Positions 22,832 through 33,204 of a stretch of 37,420 nucleotides of DNA are shown here, piece by piece. Within the stretch, counting starts at the first letter, position 1; every line of letters begins with the position of its first letter. Both the position numbers and the translations under genes were made by a program. The stretch comes from Chromera velia (lineage: Eukaryota; Sar; Chromeraceae): the NCBI GenBank assembly GCA_018398765.1, contig JAHBMJ010005875.1, forward strand, positions 1 to 37,420, written 5' to 3'. The notes under the pieces were generated by a model that was not told the origin of the DNA, did no database searches, and saw only the letters and a list, made by a program, of their open reading frames with translations.

Positions 22832-24059
22832 ATAGTCTGTCTGTCTGTCTCTCTGTCTGTCTGTCACCTTTCGGACCTCCTGCCTACTTTATCTGAGACG
22901 TCGTGATGTTCTTTTGTTTTTGTCGCTTTTTTTCTTTTTGTCTGTTGTGTTCATAAAGAAAACGAGGGAAAGGAACCGTTTAGTCTGTCTGCCTGTCGGT
23001 CTGTCTGTCCGTCTGTCTGTCTGCCTGTCTCCCTGTCTGCCAAAAGAAGAAAGAAAAACACAGAAGAGAATGCAAAAAGAGAAAAGGAGAAGAAAAGACG
23101 ACATAGTCTGTCTGCCTGTCCCTGCCTGCCTGCCTGCCTGTCTGTCTGTCTGGTCTGTCTGTCTATCTGCCTGTCTCGAAACTTGTGCTTACGAATTGAC
23201 GGCACACGCATGCTGTCAATCAGCGGGCGGTAATCCGGTGGCATCTGGTACTGAAACAAAAAAAGAGAGAGAGTGAGACTGCCCATGCAGCCTCTGGTAA
23301 CTACTTGTTCGTCTGGAAAAACAGTACGTGTCAGAGAAAGCAGGTGGGAATTGCGCGACGACGGTGGCAGCACCCTTGCACCATTTTCTATCCTTTCGTC
23401 TGAACGGACGATTGCCGATGCATTGAGGCGTGAGGAGGAGACAAAAAGGAGAAACACGATCGACCTTCTGATGAGGTTATTCAGGTGATTCTTCTGTCTA
23501 GCTACATACGCACAGATGAAAACATTCACTACACATGAATTCACATTTGCGCACAAGTACAACTTCATACATGCCCACATACACCGAGGCTTCACCACCA
23601 CGCACCGCTGAGTTCCGAGGATTCCTTGAAGGATGTGAAGAGCACCTGGATTACCGGGATGAAAAAGAGCATACCCAGCCCAAAGAAGTACCACTTCGCC
23701 AATCCCCCCACCATGCACCCGATGAGTCCGGCAAGGACCATCAGGATATCAAACGACACGGCGTAGAAGATTTCACTCGTTGGGGCTTTGGCGAAACACC
23801 CGAGGTCGATCAGTAGAAGGGGGGTGGTTAGGGCCCAATCCCAATATCGTGCTTGATAGAACGGACGTCCATCAACCTCCGTGATCCCGATGCCCAAACT
23901 CATCGCGAAATAGGAGAGGAAGGCAATCGATGTCACAGCGACCGACAAGTAAGGGCAGAGCTTTTTACTGTACGGTCGATCTGCCGACTGCGCAAGGTAG
24001 GCTACTGAACTCAGCGCCATGAGGCCAGCAACAGAGCACAGAACAATGAAGGAATTCAT
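22315..24059 (-). CDS. Microbial-type (type I) rhodopsin, probable light-driven outward proton pump
   Basis: A seven-helix retinal protein of the bacteriorhodopsin family. Exons on the minus strand: 24059-23606 (helices A-E), 23250-23193 (E-F loop) and 22520-22315 (helices F-G, TAA). An 8-nt microexon at 23312-23305 is proposed because the donor GTGCGT after 23606 and the acceptor TTTCAG before 23250 differ in phase; with it the product is 241 residues. Helix C reads ARYWDWALTTPLLLIDL: R71, D74 (acceptor), T78 and D85 (donor) match bacteriorhodopsin R82, D85, T89 and D96. Also present are D104 (D115), W191, Y194 and P195 in LWSFYP, W198, E202 and E212 (release pair E194/E204), D220 (D212) and retinal lysine K224 (K216) in LDVCAK. 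Leu82 at the tuning site (BR L93) suggests green absorption. It lies in a membrane; which one is unknown. The first in-frame ATG gives a start directly in helix A. Confidence 0.93.
22553..22641. repeat. (CT)n then (CA)n microsatellite in the last rhodopsin intron
   Basis: CT units pass into CACA units. The run begins about 30 bases upstream (in gene sense) of the last exon's acceptor at 22521-22522, so length changes here could affect splicing. Confidence 0.85.
22669..22866. repeat. (GTCT)n tandem array, about 200 bp, in the last rhodopsin intron
   Basis: GTCT units with a higher-order pattern: a segment with CTGCCTGTCTGTTTG and TATAGTCTGTCTG recurs at about 22714-22765 and 22790-22846, so the array also grew by duplication of a roughly 80-bp block. 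Another (GTCT)n array lies at about 23105-23175 in the same intron. Confidence 0.85.
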
Positions 24060-24963
24060 CTTGATTGATAACACCGCTACAGAGACCTACGTACGGCACA
24101 CTCAAACAAACGCTCCGGGCAGGAAGCGGAAACTGAGCAGTTCCTTCTTTTTGCGCACTCCGTCGAGAAGTTTGCTGAAGTGTTGGTAAGTAAAGGGAGA
24201 CTGAACAGGGTCGCCAAAAGCGTATCTAAAAGATGTGCAGCAGATGAAGAATGGTGTCCAGTTTTCAGCTGTGCCGTTCAGCAGATTGAGTGGGGTGTGT
24301 GCACGAGACCTTGCAGCTAGTTGGAGAAGGGGGCTGCGAAGAAATCGGAACGCATGTTCCAGGCGATCAAAAGTGTTCTGTATGGCTAGCTAGAGGATGC
24401 TAGAGGTGTTGTTTGTTCTGACATGTTTGTTCACTGTTCAGTGCATCTCTGCGCTCGCGAGGCGGCGGCGGCGCGGCGGCGGCGGCGGCGGCTCATGCGC
24501 AGGATCGATCGATGCGCGGCGCGGCTCCCACATTCTCCCATGCACGAAATTCACACGAACTGCATGCATGCCCGCGATATGCCCGCGTGAATGCCCCGAC
24601 TTGTCCCGAAACTGTCCCATGAACACATCTGCCATTGAAGGATGGGAATGCTCAAAGCTTCGTATTAATAATGCATTTAAGCTCGCTCGCTAATCGCTCA
24701 ATCCTTGGCCTACTATAATCCGGGCTTGCATTCCTTGGTCGTAGAGTCATTTCCTCTTGAGACGTAAGCAGAAGAACCGGATCAAAGCAGAAGGCGTCTC
24801 GGTCTAATCGGCGTCTCTTGCCTTTTTGTAATTAAGAAGTATAGAAGTCCAGATCTCGTTCGATCTTGGATGCAGAATCTGGAAGCCGTTCGTTTCAACT
24901 GCGTTCATCAGATCGTGGTGAAGCGGTGAGAGCCAAGGAACGAAACGGAAGCCGATCGAAATC
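24060..24963. promoter_or_regulatory. Head-to-head intergenic region between rhodopsin and the RRM gene
   Basis: About 900 bp between two divergent start codons. A GC-rich block at about 24455-24500 contains a (CGG)n-type run, followed by GATCGATCGATGCGCGGCGC and several GCATGC words. This region must hold both promoters, but no TATA box or known site stands out. Confidence 0.35.
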
Positions 24964-25891
24964 ATGCCAAACCAAGTCGAAGCAGCAATCCCCCAACCCC
25001 ATACGTGTAATTGTGACTTCCTTCGTGCCCACATTCGTATATTAGAAAGCGAGAATCAATGCCTTCGTGAACGCCTACAACTTTATCAGAGCGCGTCAGC
25101 CGTGCTCCCAAAAGGCCAGCCGACAGAGGCGTCCAGTGGCACCGGGGAGGCGACCAGCTCTGCAGAGTTGAAGGCGACTAAAACAGGGGCCGTCCTGAAG
25201 AAGCCCACTTCAGGTCCCTCGTCTCCCCCAAGTGACGCCACCACCTCAGAGAAGGAGAAGAAGAAGGGCCCGAAGGCCAAGAAGGCAAAGGCTCCTCTAT
25301 CAGAAGAAGAGCAGACAGCAGCAGCACAGCTAACGTCTCACCAGGATGACCGGAACCTTTTCGTGTTCCACATTCCAGGAGACTGGCAAGAGGAAAACCT
25401 GCACAAGGTTGGTTGGTTGGTTGGTGTTTGGATGATGGGAGGAGAGACTCATGCGGATGGCGAGACTGGGAGTTTTTCATTTTTTCTTTCTTTCTTTCTT
25501 TTTTTCTTTCTTTTTTTCTTTCTTTCTTTCTTTCTTTCTTTTTTTCTTTCTTTCTTTCTTTCTTTCTTTTCTTTCTTTTTTTCTTTTGTTCTTTCTTTCT
25601 TTTCTTTCTTTCTTTTCTTTCTTTCTTTCTCTTTCTTTCTTTCGTTTGTTCTTTCTTTCTTTCTTTCTTTTTTTCTTTCTTTTTTTCTTTCTTTTTTTCT
25701 TTCTTTCTTTCTTTCTTTTTTTTTTCTTTCTTTTTTTTTTTTCTTTCTGTCTTCCTTCCTTTCTTTTCTTTTCTTTCTTTCTTTCTTTCTTTCGTTCTTT
25801 CTTTCTTTCTTTTCGTTCTTTCGTTCTTTCGTTCTTCCTTCCTTCCTTCCTTCCTTCCTTCTTTCCTTCCTTTCTTCTTTGTTTCTTTCTT

Positions 25892-25942
<51 letters not shown>

Positions 25943-25964
25943 TCTTTTTTTTTCTTTCGTTCTT

Positions 25965-26007
<43 letters not shown>

Positions 26008-26041
26008 CTTTCTTTTCTTCTTTTTCTTTTGTTTCTTTCTT

Positions 26042-26110
<69 letters not shown>

Positions 26111-26144
26111 CTTTCTTTTCTTCTTTTTCTTTTGTTTCTTTCTT

Positions 26145-26194
<50 letters not shown>

Positions 26195-26486
26195 GCTCTG
26201 GCGTCCCAGTTGAGCCTGCTTTCCTGCATGCAGTCTGTATTGCTCGGCCTGGATTTTCTCCTTGTGGGCTCTGCTGCCGGTTCGTCATGCCCCTTTGAGG
26301 GATGATCGACTCATTCATCATTTCACACTTCTTCTCTTTGTATCTTTCTTTCTGTCTGTCTTTCTTTCTGTCTGCCTGTCTGTCTGTCTGTCTGAAGAAA
26401 AAGGAGGGAGAAGAAGAAGAAGAAGAAGCATATAGTCTGTCTGTCTGTCTGTCTGTCTGTCTGTGGAGAAGAAGAAGAAACATATA

Positions 26487-26518
<32 letters not shown>

Positions 26519-27169
26519 GCAGCTGTTCAGACCCTACGGCAACATCGTTTCCGCGATCATCTCCCGTGAGCCAGAGACGGGACGGAACAAAGGCTTCGGG
26601 TTTGTTTGTTATGAACACAAAGAGGACGCCGAGAAGGCCATAGAGGCCCTCAACGGGACTTTCGTGTGCGGGAAGAGACTGGCCGTGAAGCTGAAAGAGG
26701 TACCCGCCAAGTTGAAGCATGCTGCTGCCGAACAGCCACTACTTGAGGCCCCCCGGTCTTTCACTTCTGCCAGAGCAACAGGGGGAGAGGGGGAGGGGGA
26801 GGCCCGTTCCGGGACCCGCCAGCAGAGGGAGAAAGAGAATGTGGGGGGAGCAGGAGGCGTGTTCTCTCCCGCCTCTGGTGAATCTACCGGCCAGGCGTCA
26901 CCGAACGGAGAGAGTGTGCGTGCAGGGCACGGCAAGAAGATAAAGAAACAGAGTCCACCGGATGCAACGGACCGCCATTCGGCTGGTGCTGCTGCTGCCG
27001 GGGAAGAAGGCGACCATTCTGCAGACGCAGGAAAGAAGTCAGTGAGACAGACAAGCAGGACGTCAAAAGAACGCATTCCTTTGTCCCTCCCTCCCTTTCT
27101 CCCTTTCCTTGCTTGTTTGCATCCTTTCTTCCTTCCTTGCTTGCCTGCTTCCTTGCTTTCCTTTTTCCC

Positions 27170-27200
<31 letters not shown>

Positions 27201-28292
27201 TCCTTCCTTCCTTCCTTCTTTCCTTCCTTCTTTCCTTCCTTTCTTCCTTTCTTCCTTTCTTCTTTCTTTCTTTCTTTCTTTCTTTCTCTCTTTCTCTCTT
27301 TCTTTCTTTCTTTAGTTTCTTTCTTTCTTTCTTTCTTTTTTCCTTCCAGAAGGGAAGAAAGATGTGCCCCTGGCTTCTAGCTGCATATCCCGTCACCTCA
27401 CTGTTTGCGTGCGTGGGTGTTCATGTTCATTGTTCTTTTCTTGCTGTTGTTTCAATTCTCTTCTCTTCTGTTTTGTGCGTGCAGGAAGAAGAAAAAGAAG
27501 AGTTGGAAGAAACTGGGAGAGGGTGAGGGCGCGATAGCGCAGTCCTTCGAAGGCTTCTCCCCCCCAACTCACGAAAAGAAACAAAAGGGGCCCGAGGGGA
27601 AAGAAGAAGGAGACCCCACAGGAACAGTCCTACTCCCCCCCCCTGGTGTGCTGCAGACACCTGAAGACGCTGCCGTCCCTTCGGGGATTCCCCTCCACCC
27701 CCCACCCCCCTACCCCCCTGATAGCATTCCCCTTCATCCACCACCCCCCTACCCTCCCTATCCTCCCTCCTGCCCTCCCTATCACCCAAGTTACCCTTCT
27801 TTCCCCACAGAAGAACCCTTCCCCCAACCTGCTCCCTCTTCAAGGGAAATCACGCCTGCCTCTTCATTCTCTCTGCCTCTGCCTGACGGGCGGCCCCCCC
27901 CGGTTCCTTACCATTTTGAAACGCTCACCCCCCCACATCCTCACTCCGCGGACGCCTTTAAGAACCCACACCCGAACCACCAGAACACCCTCCCTCCCCC
28001 CCCCGGATTCGGGTTCGAGGCCTTTCCCCCTCCAGTCCCTGCCCCTTCCGCAGACATGGGCCCCCCGCCGGGCATCAAGCAGTCAACTCGAGCACGGTCG
28101 CCCCCCCCCGCCTACACGATGTTCGATTCTGCTCCTCCTAACGTCTCCATCCCGCCGTCCCTAATGCCCTCTCTTTCCTCCTCCCTGTCCCGCTACACTC
28201 TGGAGAGGGGTAACGCAGCAGCGTCCTCGGCCTCTGCATATCCGCAGTGGGGGGGAAGCGTTGCACAGGTCGGGTTTCCCCCCTGCGGCTGA
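24964..28292 (+). CDS. CELF/Bruno-like RNA-binding protein with a single RRM, three exons
   Basis: Predicted RNA-binding regulator of splicing or translation. Exons 24964-25407, 26523-27037 and 27485-28292 join in phase (0, then 2) to give 588 residues. Donors are GTTGGT and GTCAGT; acceptors are CTGCAG and GTGCAG. Residues about 20-45 form a likely coiled coil (LRAHIRILESENQCLRERL). One RRM spans about 130-207: RNP2 LFVFHI (132-137) and RNP1 KGFGFVCY (171-178), with FRPYGNIVSA and ALNG; the pattern NLFVFHIP..LFRPYGNIVSA is closest to the third RRM of CELF/Bruno proteins. A lysine run (about 317-328) may be a nuclear localisation signal. The last 250 residues are Pro/Ser/Tyr-rich and disordered. 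The other two RRMs of CELF are not seen, so this is either a single-RRM relative or a divergent family. The start ATG is the first in the frame. Confidence 0.88.
25482..26195 (+). repeat. Polypyrimidine tract of (CTTT)n and (CT)n, about 700 bp, in RRM-gene intron 1
   Basis: Almost pure C/T on the sense strand: CTTT blocks to about 25890, then three alternating (CT)n and TTTCTTTTG-type blocks, with a GT run at its 3' end. It creates spurious open frames of 250-420 codons on both strands (Phe/Leu/Ser on plus, Lys/Arg/Glu on minus). Such mirror-symmetric tracts can form triplex DNA. Confidence 0.95.
26344..26520 (+). repeat. (GTCT)n array abutting the exon 2 acceptor of the RRM gene
   Basis: Three GTCT blocks separated by GAAGAAGAAG-type purine spacers each followed by CATATAGT. 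The last block runs directly into the acceptor CTGCAG at 26517-26522, so the repeat itself is the polypyrimidine tract of the intron. Confidence 0.9.
27170..27345 (+). repeat. (CTTT)n / (CCTT)n tract in RRM-gene intron 2
   Basis: A second pyrimidine-rich array with CTTT and CCTT units in the 447-nt intron 2, about 140 bases before the GTGCAG acceptor at 27479-27484. Confidence 0.9.
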
Positions 28293-29473
28293 ATCTGGTG
28301 AGGTGAGATGAGATCAGCAGGTGGGAAGGAAGCGAAACTCAAGTGGGGAGAAGCAGGAATCAATCTATGTGATGGAAAGAGAAGAGAGAGGAAAACAGAG
28401 GAAAGGAAAGAGGGCGGGCAGAGAGAGAGAGAGAGAGAGACAGTCGGTCACGTGAAAGGAAGACATCGAAGAAAGAACCAAACAAGCAAACGACCCTTCT
28501 GACCTGATCTGATCTGGTCTTATCCAATCGAGCTCCCGTCGACGGTTTCTGTAAAAGAAGGAAGGTTCAATTGGTTGGGTGGTTCATTGCTTGTGTGCTT
28601 TCTTTCTTTCTGTCTTTCGAGTGTTCTGTGACTGAACGAACTTCTTTTGTGACTGAACAAACTTCCAAGCTTCCCTTCTTCCCTCTTCTCTTTTCCTCGC
28701 GCGCTTTCTCTCTTGTCCTCGCGCGGTTTCCATGATGACACACTCTTTCTCCTCCTGCGCTTCAGGGCAGTTTTTTCTTTTCTTCCATTTGTCTGCGGTG
28801 CCTTCAAACGCGACTATTAACAGCAGTAAGTTGGTAGTTTGCAGCTCTACTAGCTGCCATTCGAAGGGTGTGCAAAAGAAAGTCGAGGAGTCATGTGTCA
28901 TAGAAGAATGTGACGAGAAGAAGTGGAGATCCACGAAACGGTTCCAAAACATTGACCGACCCACAGGTTTTTTTTTTTTTTCTTCTGGTAAGGAATTGTA
29001 GACAAAGAAAGGACGAGAATTTTCCTTCCAGATGCCCAAATCTTTCTTTCAATGTAGAAAGAAGAGAAGAAGCAAAAGTTATCTGTCAAGCGTGCGGGTC
29101 TTTCTCTCACCTTCTTTCACTTGCTCCTTCCTTCCTTCCTTCCTTCCTTCCTTCCTCAGCAAGACCGACAATTCGTTCGGCGTTTCTTTCTCTAACTCAG
29201 AAAACCCGGTGACCCGTTTCATCTTTTCTTTGCATCGTCGGATGGATGGATGGATGGATGGAGGGACCTTCCAGACTGGGTGCGAGTGAGTGAGTGAAAA
29301 AAAAAGTTGACTGACGGAAGGCAGGCAAATCGATCCGATGAGGTTGGTGCATGAATGCCTAGGTCTGCTTCCTTCCTTCCTTCCTTTCCTCAGCACTGCT
29401 GCATGGGTTTGGGCAGGAAAGGAAACTTCGGGGGTCTGTGCGTGGGGCGGGGCGTGCAATCTCTCTCCGTCTG

Positions 29474-29527
<54 letters not shown>

Positions 29528-31541
29528 TGTGTGTGTCTGCCTGTCTCTCGCTAGCTCGCTGTGTCTCCCTCTCTGTTGGTATGTTGGGAAGGAAGGACGA
29601 AGAGCACGCAAGGAAAAGAAAAGAAAGGAACAGAAGGCTGCAGGCCCATGCAGAACTGTTTGCCTGCCTTCCTGTGTGCCTGCCTGTACGCTTCCTCGTG
29701 CGTGCGTCAATCGGACTTTGTGGCTGGCCGAGTCTGACGTTTGACTTTTGTTTTTGTTTTTCTTCGTCTTCGCCTGATTTGTCTTCCCTTCTCTCTCGCT
29801 TCATTGTCGATCACTCAAGTGTTCTGTCTGTCTGTTTGACGGGCCTCCGAAGCCCAAAGTGTGCATTGCATTTGATTTCTTTTCTTCCTGCATGGATGCC
29901 TTCTTTTCTTGTCTGTCGGTCTGGTCTGTCTAAGCTCCCTCCTGGACCCTGAGCTCATCACACACACAAAGGGAAGGAAAGAAAGAGAGTGGGGCTGCGG
30001 GAGATGAACGACTGACTCTGGAAGGAGGGAGGGAGGGATGGGTTCGTCCATCCATTCAGTCTCCGGCTGTCCGGGCGGGCGGAAGGAGAAAAAAACCTCT
30101 TTGCCCACCACCCAGAGAGACCCACGATGGTGTTAACACCAAGACTAAGTGACAAAGAGGCAACGAGTGAGAGAGAGTGGCAGGACTGCGGAGAGAGATG
30201 CCTTCCCTTCTTATGAACCCATGCATGCAGGCATCCATCTGTTCTGTCCGTCAGTCATCTTCCATCCATCCATCCATCTGTTCTGTCCGTCAGTCATCAG
30301 CCATCCATCCATCCATCTGTTCTGTCCGTCAGTCATCAGCCATCCATCCATCCATCTGTTCTGTCCGTCAGTCATCATCCATCCATCCATCCATCCATCT
30401 GTTCTGTCCGTCAGTCATCAGCCATCCATCCATCCATCTGTTCTGTCCGTCAGTCATCAGCCATCCATCCATCCATCTGTTCTGTCCGTCAGTCATCATC
30501 CATCCATCCATCCATCCATCTGTTCTGCCCGTCAGTCATCATCCATCCATCCATCCATCTGCACGAACCAACCAACCCTTTCGATCGAAAGCGCGTGCCC
30601 TAGCAAGCTCGTTGAATCACATGGCCAACTGGCTGTTCTTTTCTGATCGATGAAGAGCACGCCCATGCCCCCCCTGCACGGAAGGCACTTACTTACACCC
30701 GGGTGTCAGTACGGCAGCCTGCCTGCCTGTCTGTCTGACTGACTCGATGACATGAATTAAGTGCTTGAGTGTACTGGTAGCGCTGTGATCCATCGATGGA
30801 TGGATGCGTGGGGTGAGTAACTTGACTGATGACAGAAGTAATCAGATGATTGCATTGCCTTCATTCAGAATTCTTCTTTCATCCTCAGGAGGAGGAGGAG
30901 AACGAGATCGACGCACGCACCTTCCTCCCTTCGTTTGTGTAGACGGAGAGGGAACGAGAGAGAGAGAGATGCAAGTGTGCGGGCGGCATGGTACGGTAGG
31001 GATTGTGGGACGTGTCTGGTTTTGTTGGGCTTTGGGATGGGTGGGAGGAACTGTACATCCATCTATTCAATGAATGTGGGTGCGCGTTTCTCCCTCTCGC
31101 CTTTCTTTCCCTTCCCTTCCTTCTATGAGGCCTTCCCCTTCTTCCTTGACTTCGGCTGCATGCAAGAAGTCAAATGCTTAAGCCTCCGTCCGTCCGTCCG
31201 TCCATGTGCATGGATGGAATGTTGCGTTGCGTGTGTGCCCCCTGACCTTCGTTTCATGACGTGGACTTCATCTTTCTTTGTTTCTTTCTTTATTCTGTGC
31301 ACTCTCTCTCTCGCGCGCGCGCGCGCTCGATCTTCCAGCCGGCCTCTATCTTTGCGGCATAGCTCTCAATGTACATTTGTGTGTCGGGTGATTGAATTCA
31401 TATTTTCCGTATGGGTGGGTGGGTGGGTGGGTGGGTGTTTACATATTTTGCTTCTTAATTCGGCTTTAAATTTTTCCCGTCCCTCTTTCTTTCTTCCCGT
31501 GTGTGCACCTTTCGCTGTCTCCGTCTACCCGACTCGCCCGC

Positions 31542-31576
<35 letters not shown>

Positions 31577-33204
31577 TTTCTTCCCTCTCTTCTGAGGGAA
31601 GGGAAAGAAAGGAGAGGGGGGGGGGTTCTGGATCCGCACCCCTGTGGGCATGCATGCACGTCGTTCTGCATGGGCTTGTTTTGTTTGTGTGTGTGTGTCT
31701 CGATGATCGATGATGAGTTTCTTTCCTTTCTTGCATGTGCTTCCCTCTCCTCTCCTCTGCATGAAAGCAAAGCAACATCGTGTGCGTGCGTCGCGCGCGC
31801 ATTGAGGGGTCGAGTGCTCGAATGAATGATTGAGCGAGTGGGCAAATGAATCATCGGCCTCGTGCCTTCCTGCCTTCTTCTTTTAACAGGGAACGACAAA
31901 GCTCTTGAAAGCTGTGAGTGTGTCTCGTCCCTACTACAACGCTATCACGTTTGTGATAGTCAAACCATCAAATTCAAGGCAAGCAAATAGAGAGGGAGAC
32001 GCGATGCAGTAGAGTGCTCAAACGAACTTTGTTTGCGTTCCCAAACCATATTCCTCTTCTGAAATTCTGAATCTGAATGCATGCATGTTTTCTTGTTGGT
32101 GTCTTTCCATGCATCCGTCAATCCGATCTCTCTTCATTCCTTCCATATCAAATGTACCGGGGTTTTCTCGCTTCCTTTCAGGAACCCTTCCTTCCTTCCC
32201 TGTTTCTTGCTAGGTCTCTTGTCTTTTATCCTTTTTCCATTCCCTCCATCTCCCTCTCTCTGGCTGCTTTCCAGATCATCAAACTGACCTACCAGACTCG
32301 CCGCGGTTTGCGTCTGTTTTGTTGGCGCAATCTTTGATCGAAATCCGTTGCCTTGACTTGACTGAAGTCCGCTGAAGTCAGCTTAGACTCAGCTTCGACC
32401 TCACTGTCGCGCAGTACAAAGAGTAGCGGTAACTGCATGCATGTAGCGCTAGACAAAGACAGGGACATAGAGGGACCTTCAACCGTCGTTAATTTGGTAA
32501 TAATTGGGTGTATATATAGAAAAATGTTCAGTCAAGCCTTCGTTCTTAGACGTTAATTCTATAGGCTTCGTTTTTTGTTATTTAGACAGTAATTGGACTT
32601 CACTGCAAGAAAAAATTTTTTGAGTTTGTCTGGACTCTGCTAGTGTCATTACTAGTTACGGTGTAATTAAGCATTTATATAAATTGATGCACACTGAATT
32701 AAGCTAGGAATTAAGCTGTTTAGGAAATTGTAAAGCAGTGATTAGGATTAGGATTTACATGTCCAGAGAATTGGCCTCCTACCTCAATATTAAATTAACT
32801 TTATCAGATTTTCATGCAAAGCTAATTATGAAACATTTGTTTATGGGACTAGGATTTAGATTAGGATAACTTAAATAATAGGATTTATGTTCAAGTTCTG
32901 GGGTTGTCCCGAGGTCCACTGCGGGGGGGCGGCGGCTTGCGCACCGTATAAGCTTACTAACAGTGAAAAATATAGAAGTGATCGCTATACATAGATTATA
33001 TCATCATAACTAGAATTTTTAAATCTTTTAGTATAATTCAGTGGGTGACAGCGGCAGCTAGAGTATCAGACTAGGTATCACAGCCGACACATTATCATAG
33101 TCATATGTTATGGATCTCTGTTTACGGTCTAGTCACCAGAATGGAAGCGACTTCAACTTAAAGCATGCACTAAAAGCTGAAACGGCGTCACGCCATTCAA
33201 TTGA
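28293..33204. other. Repeat-rich stretch of 4.9 kb, no supported gene
   Basis: It holds microsatellites: (GA)n at about 28423-28441, (CCTT)n at 29128-29156, (GGAT)n at 29240-29262, (CT)n-(GT)n at 29469-29535, a minisatellite at 30230-30560, (GC)n at 31312-31326, (GGGT)n at 31412-31436 and (GTCT)n at 31540-31575. From 32340 to 33200 it is AT-rich spacer. Splice-like fragments exist on the plus strand: an ATG frame at 28732 ending in a GTAAGT donor (about 28829), AG then 24 bases then GTGAGT at about 31889-31912, and a terminal-exon-like LTYQTRRGLRLFCW frame ending TGA at 32337. They could be exons of an unrecognised plus-strand gene, but I could not connect them. Confidence 0.45.
30230..30560. 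repeat. Minisatellite, eight copies of an approximately 39-43-bp unit
   Basis: Each unit has TGTTCTGTCCGTCAGTCATC (one copy has TGCCC) followed by a variable number of CATC repeats. Units differ mainly in CATC number and a CAGC/CATC variant. It is a tandem minisatellite, not a CRISPR array: there are no unique spacers. Confidence 0.9.

Noticed and set aside
25413..26720. Frames of 250-440 codons, Phe/Leu/Ser-rich on plus and Lys/Glu/Arg-rich on minus
   Set aside because: They are translations of the CTTT/CT repeat in the RRM-gene intron, plus the true first exon in one case.
30230..30560. Regularly spaced repeats, considered as a CRISPR array
   Set aside because: The 'spacers' are CATC microsatellite units, not unique sequence, and the context is eukaryotic.
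31889..32337. Short AG..GT fragment and a terminal-exon-like frame ending RLFCWRNL
   Set aside because: The junctions look plausible and the phases can be joined, but I could not recognise the product or connect upstream exons; it is kept only as a note.
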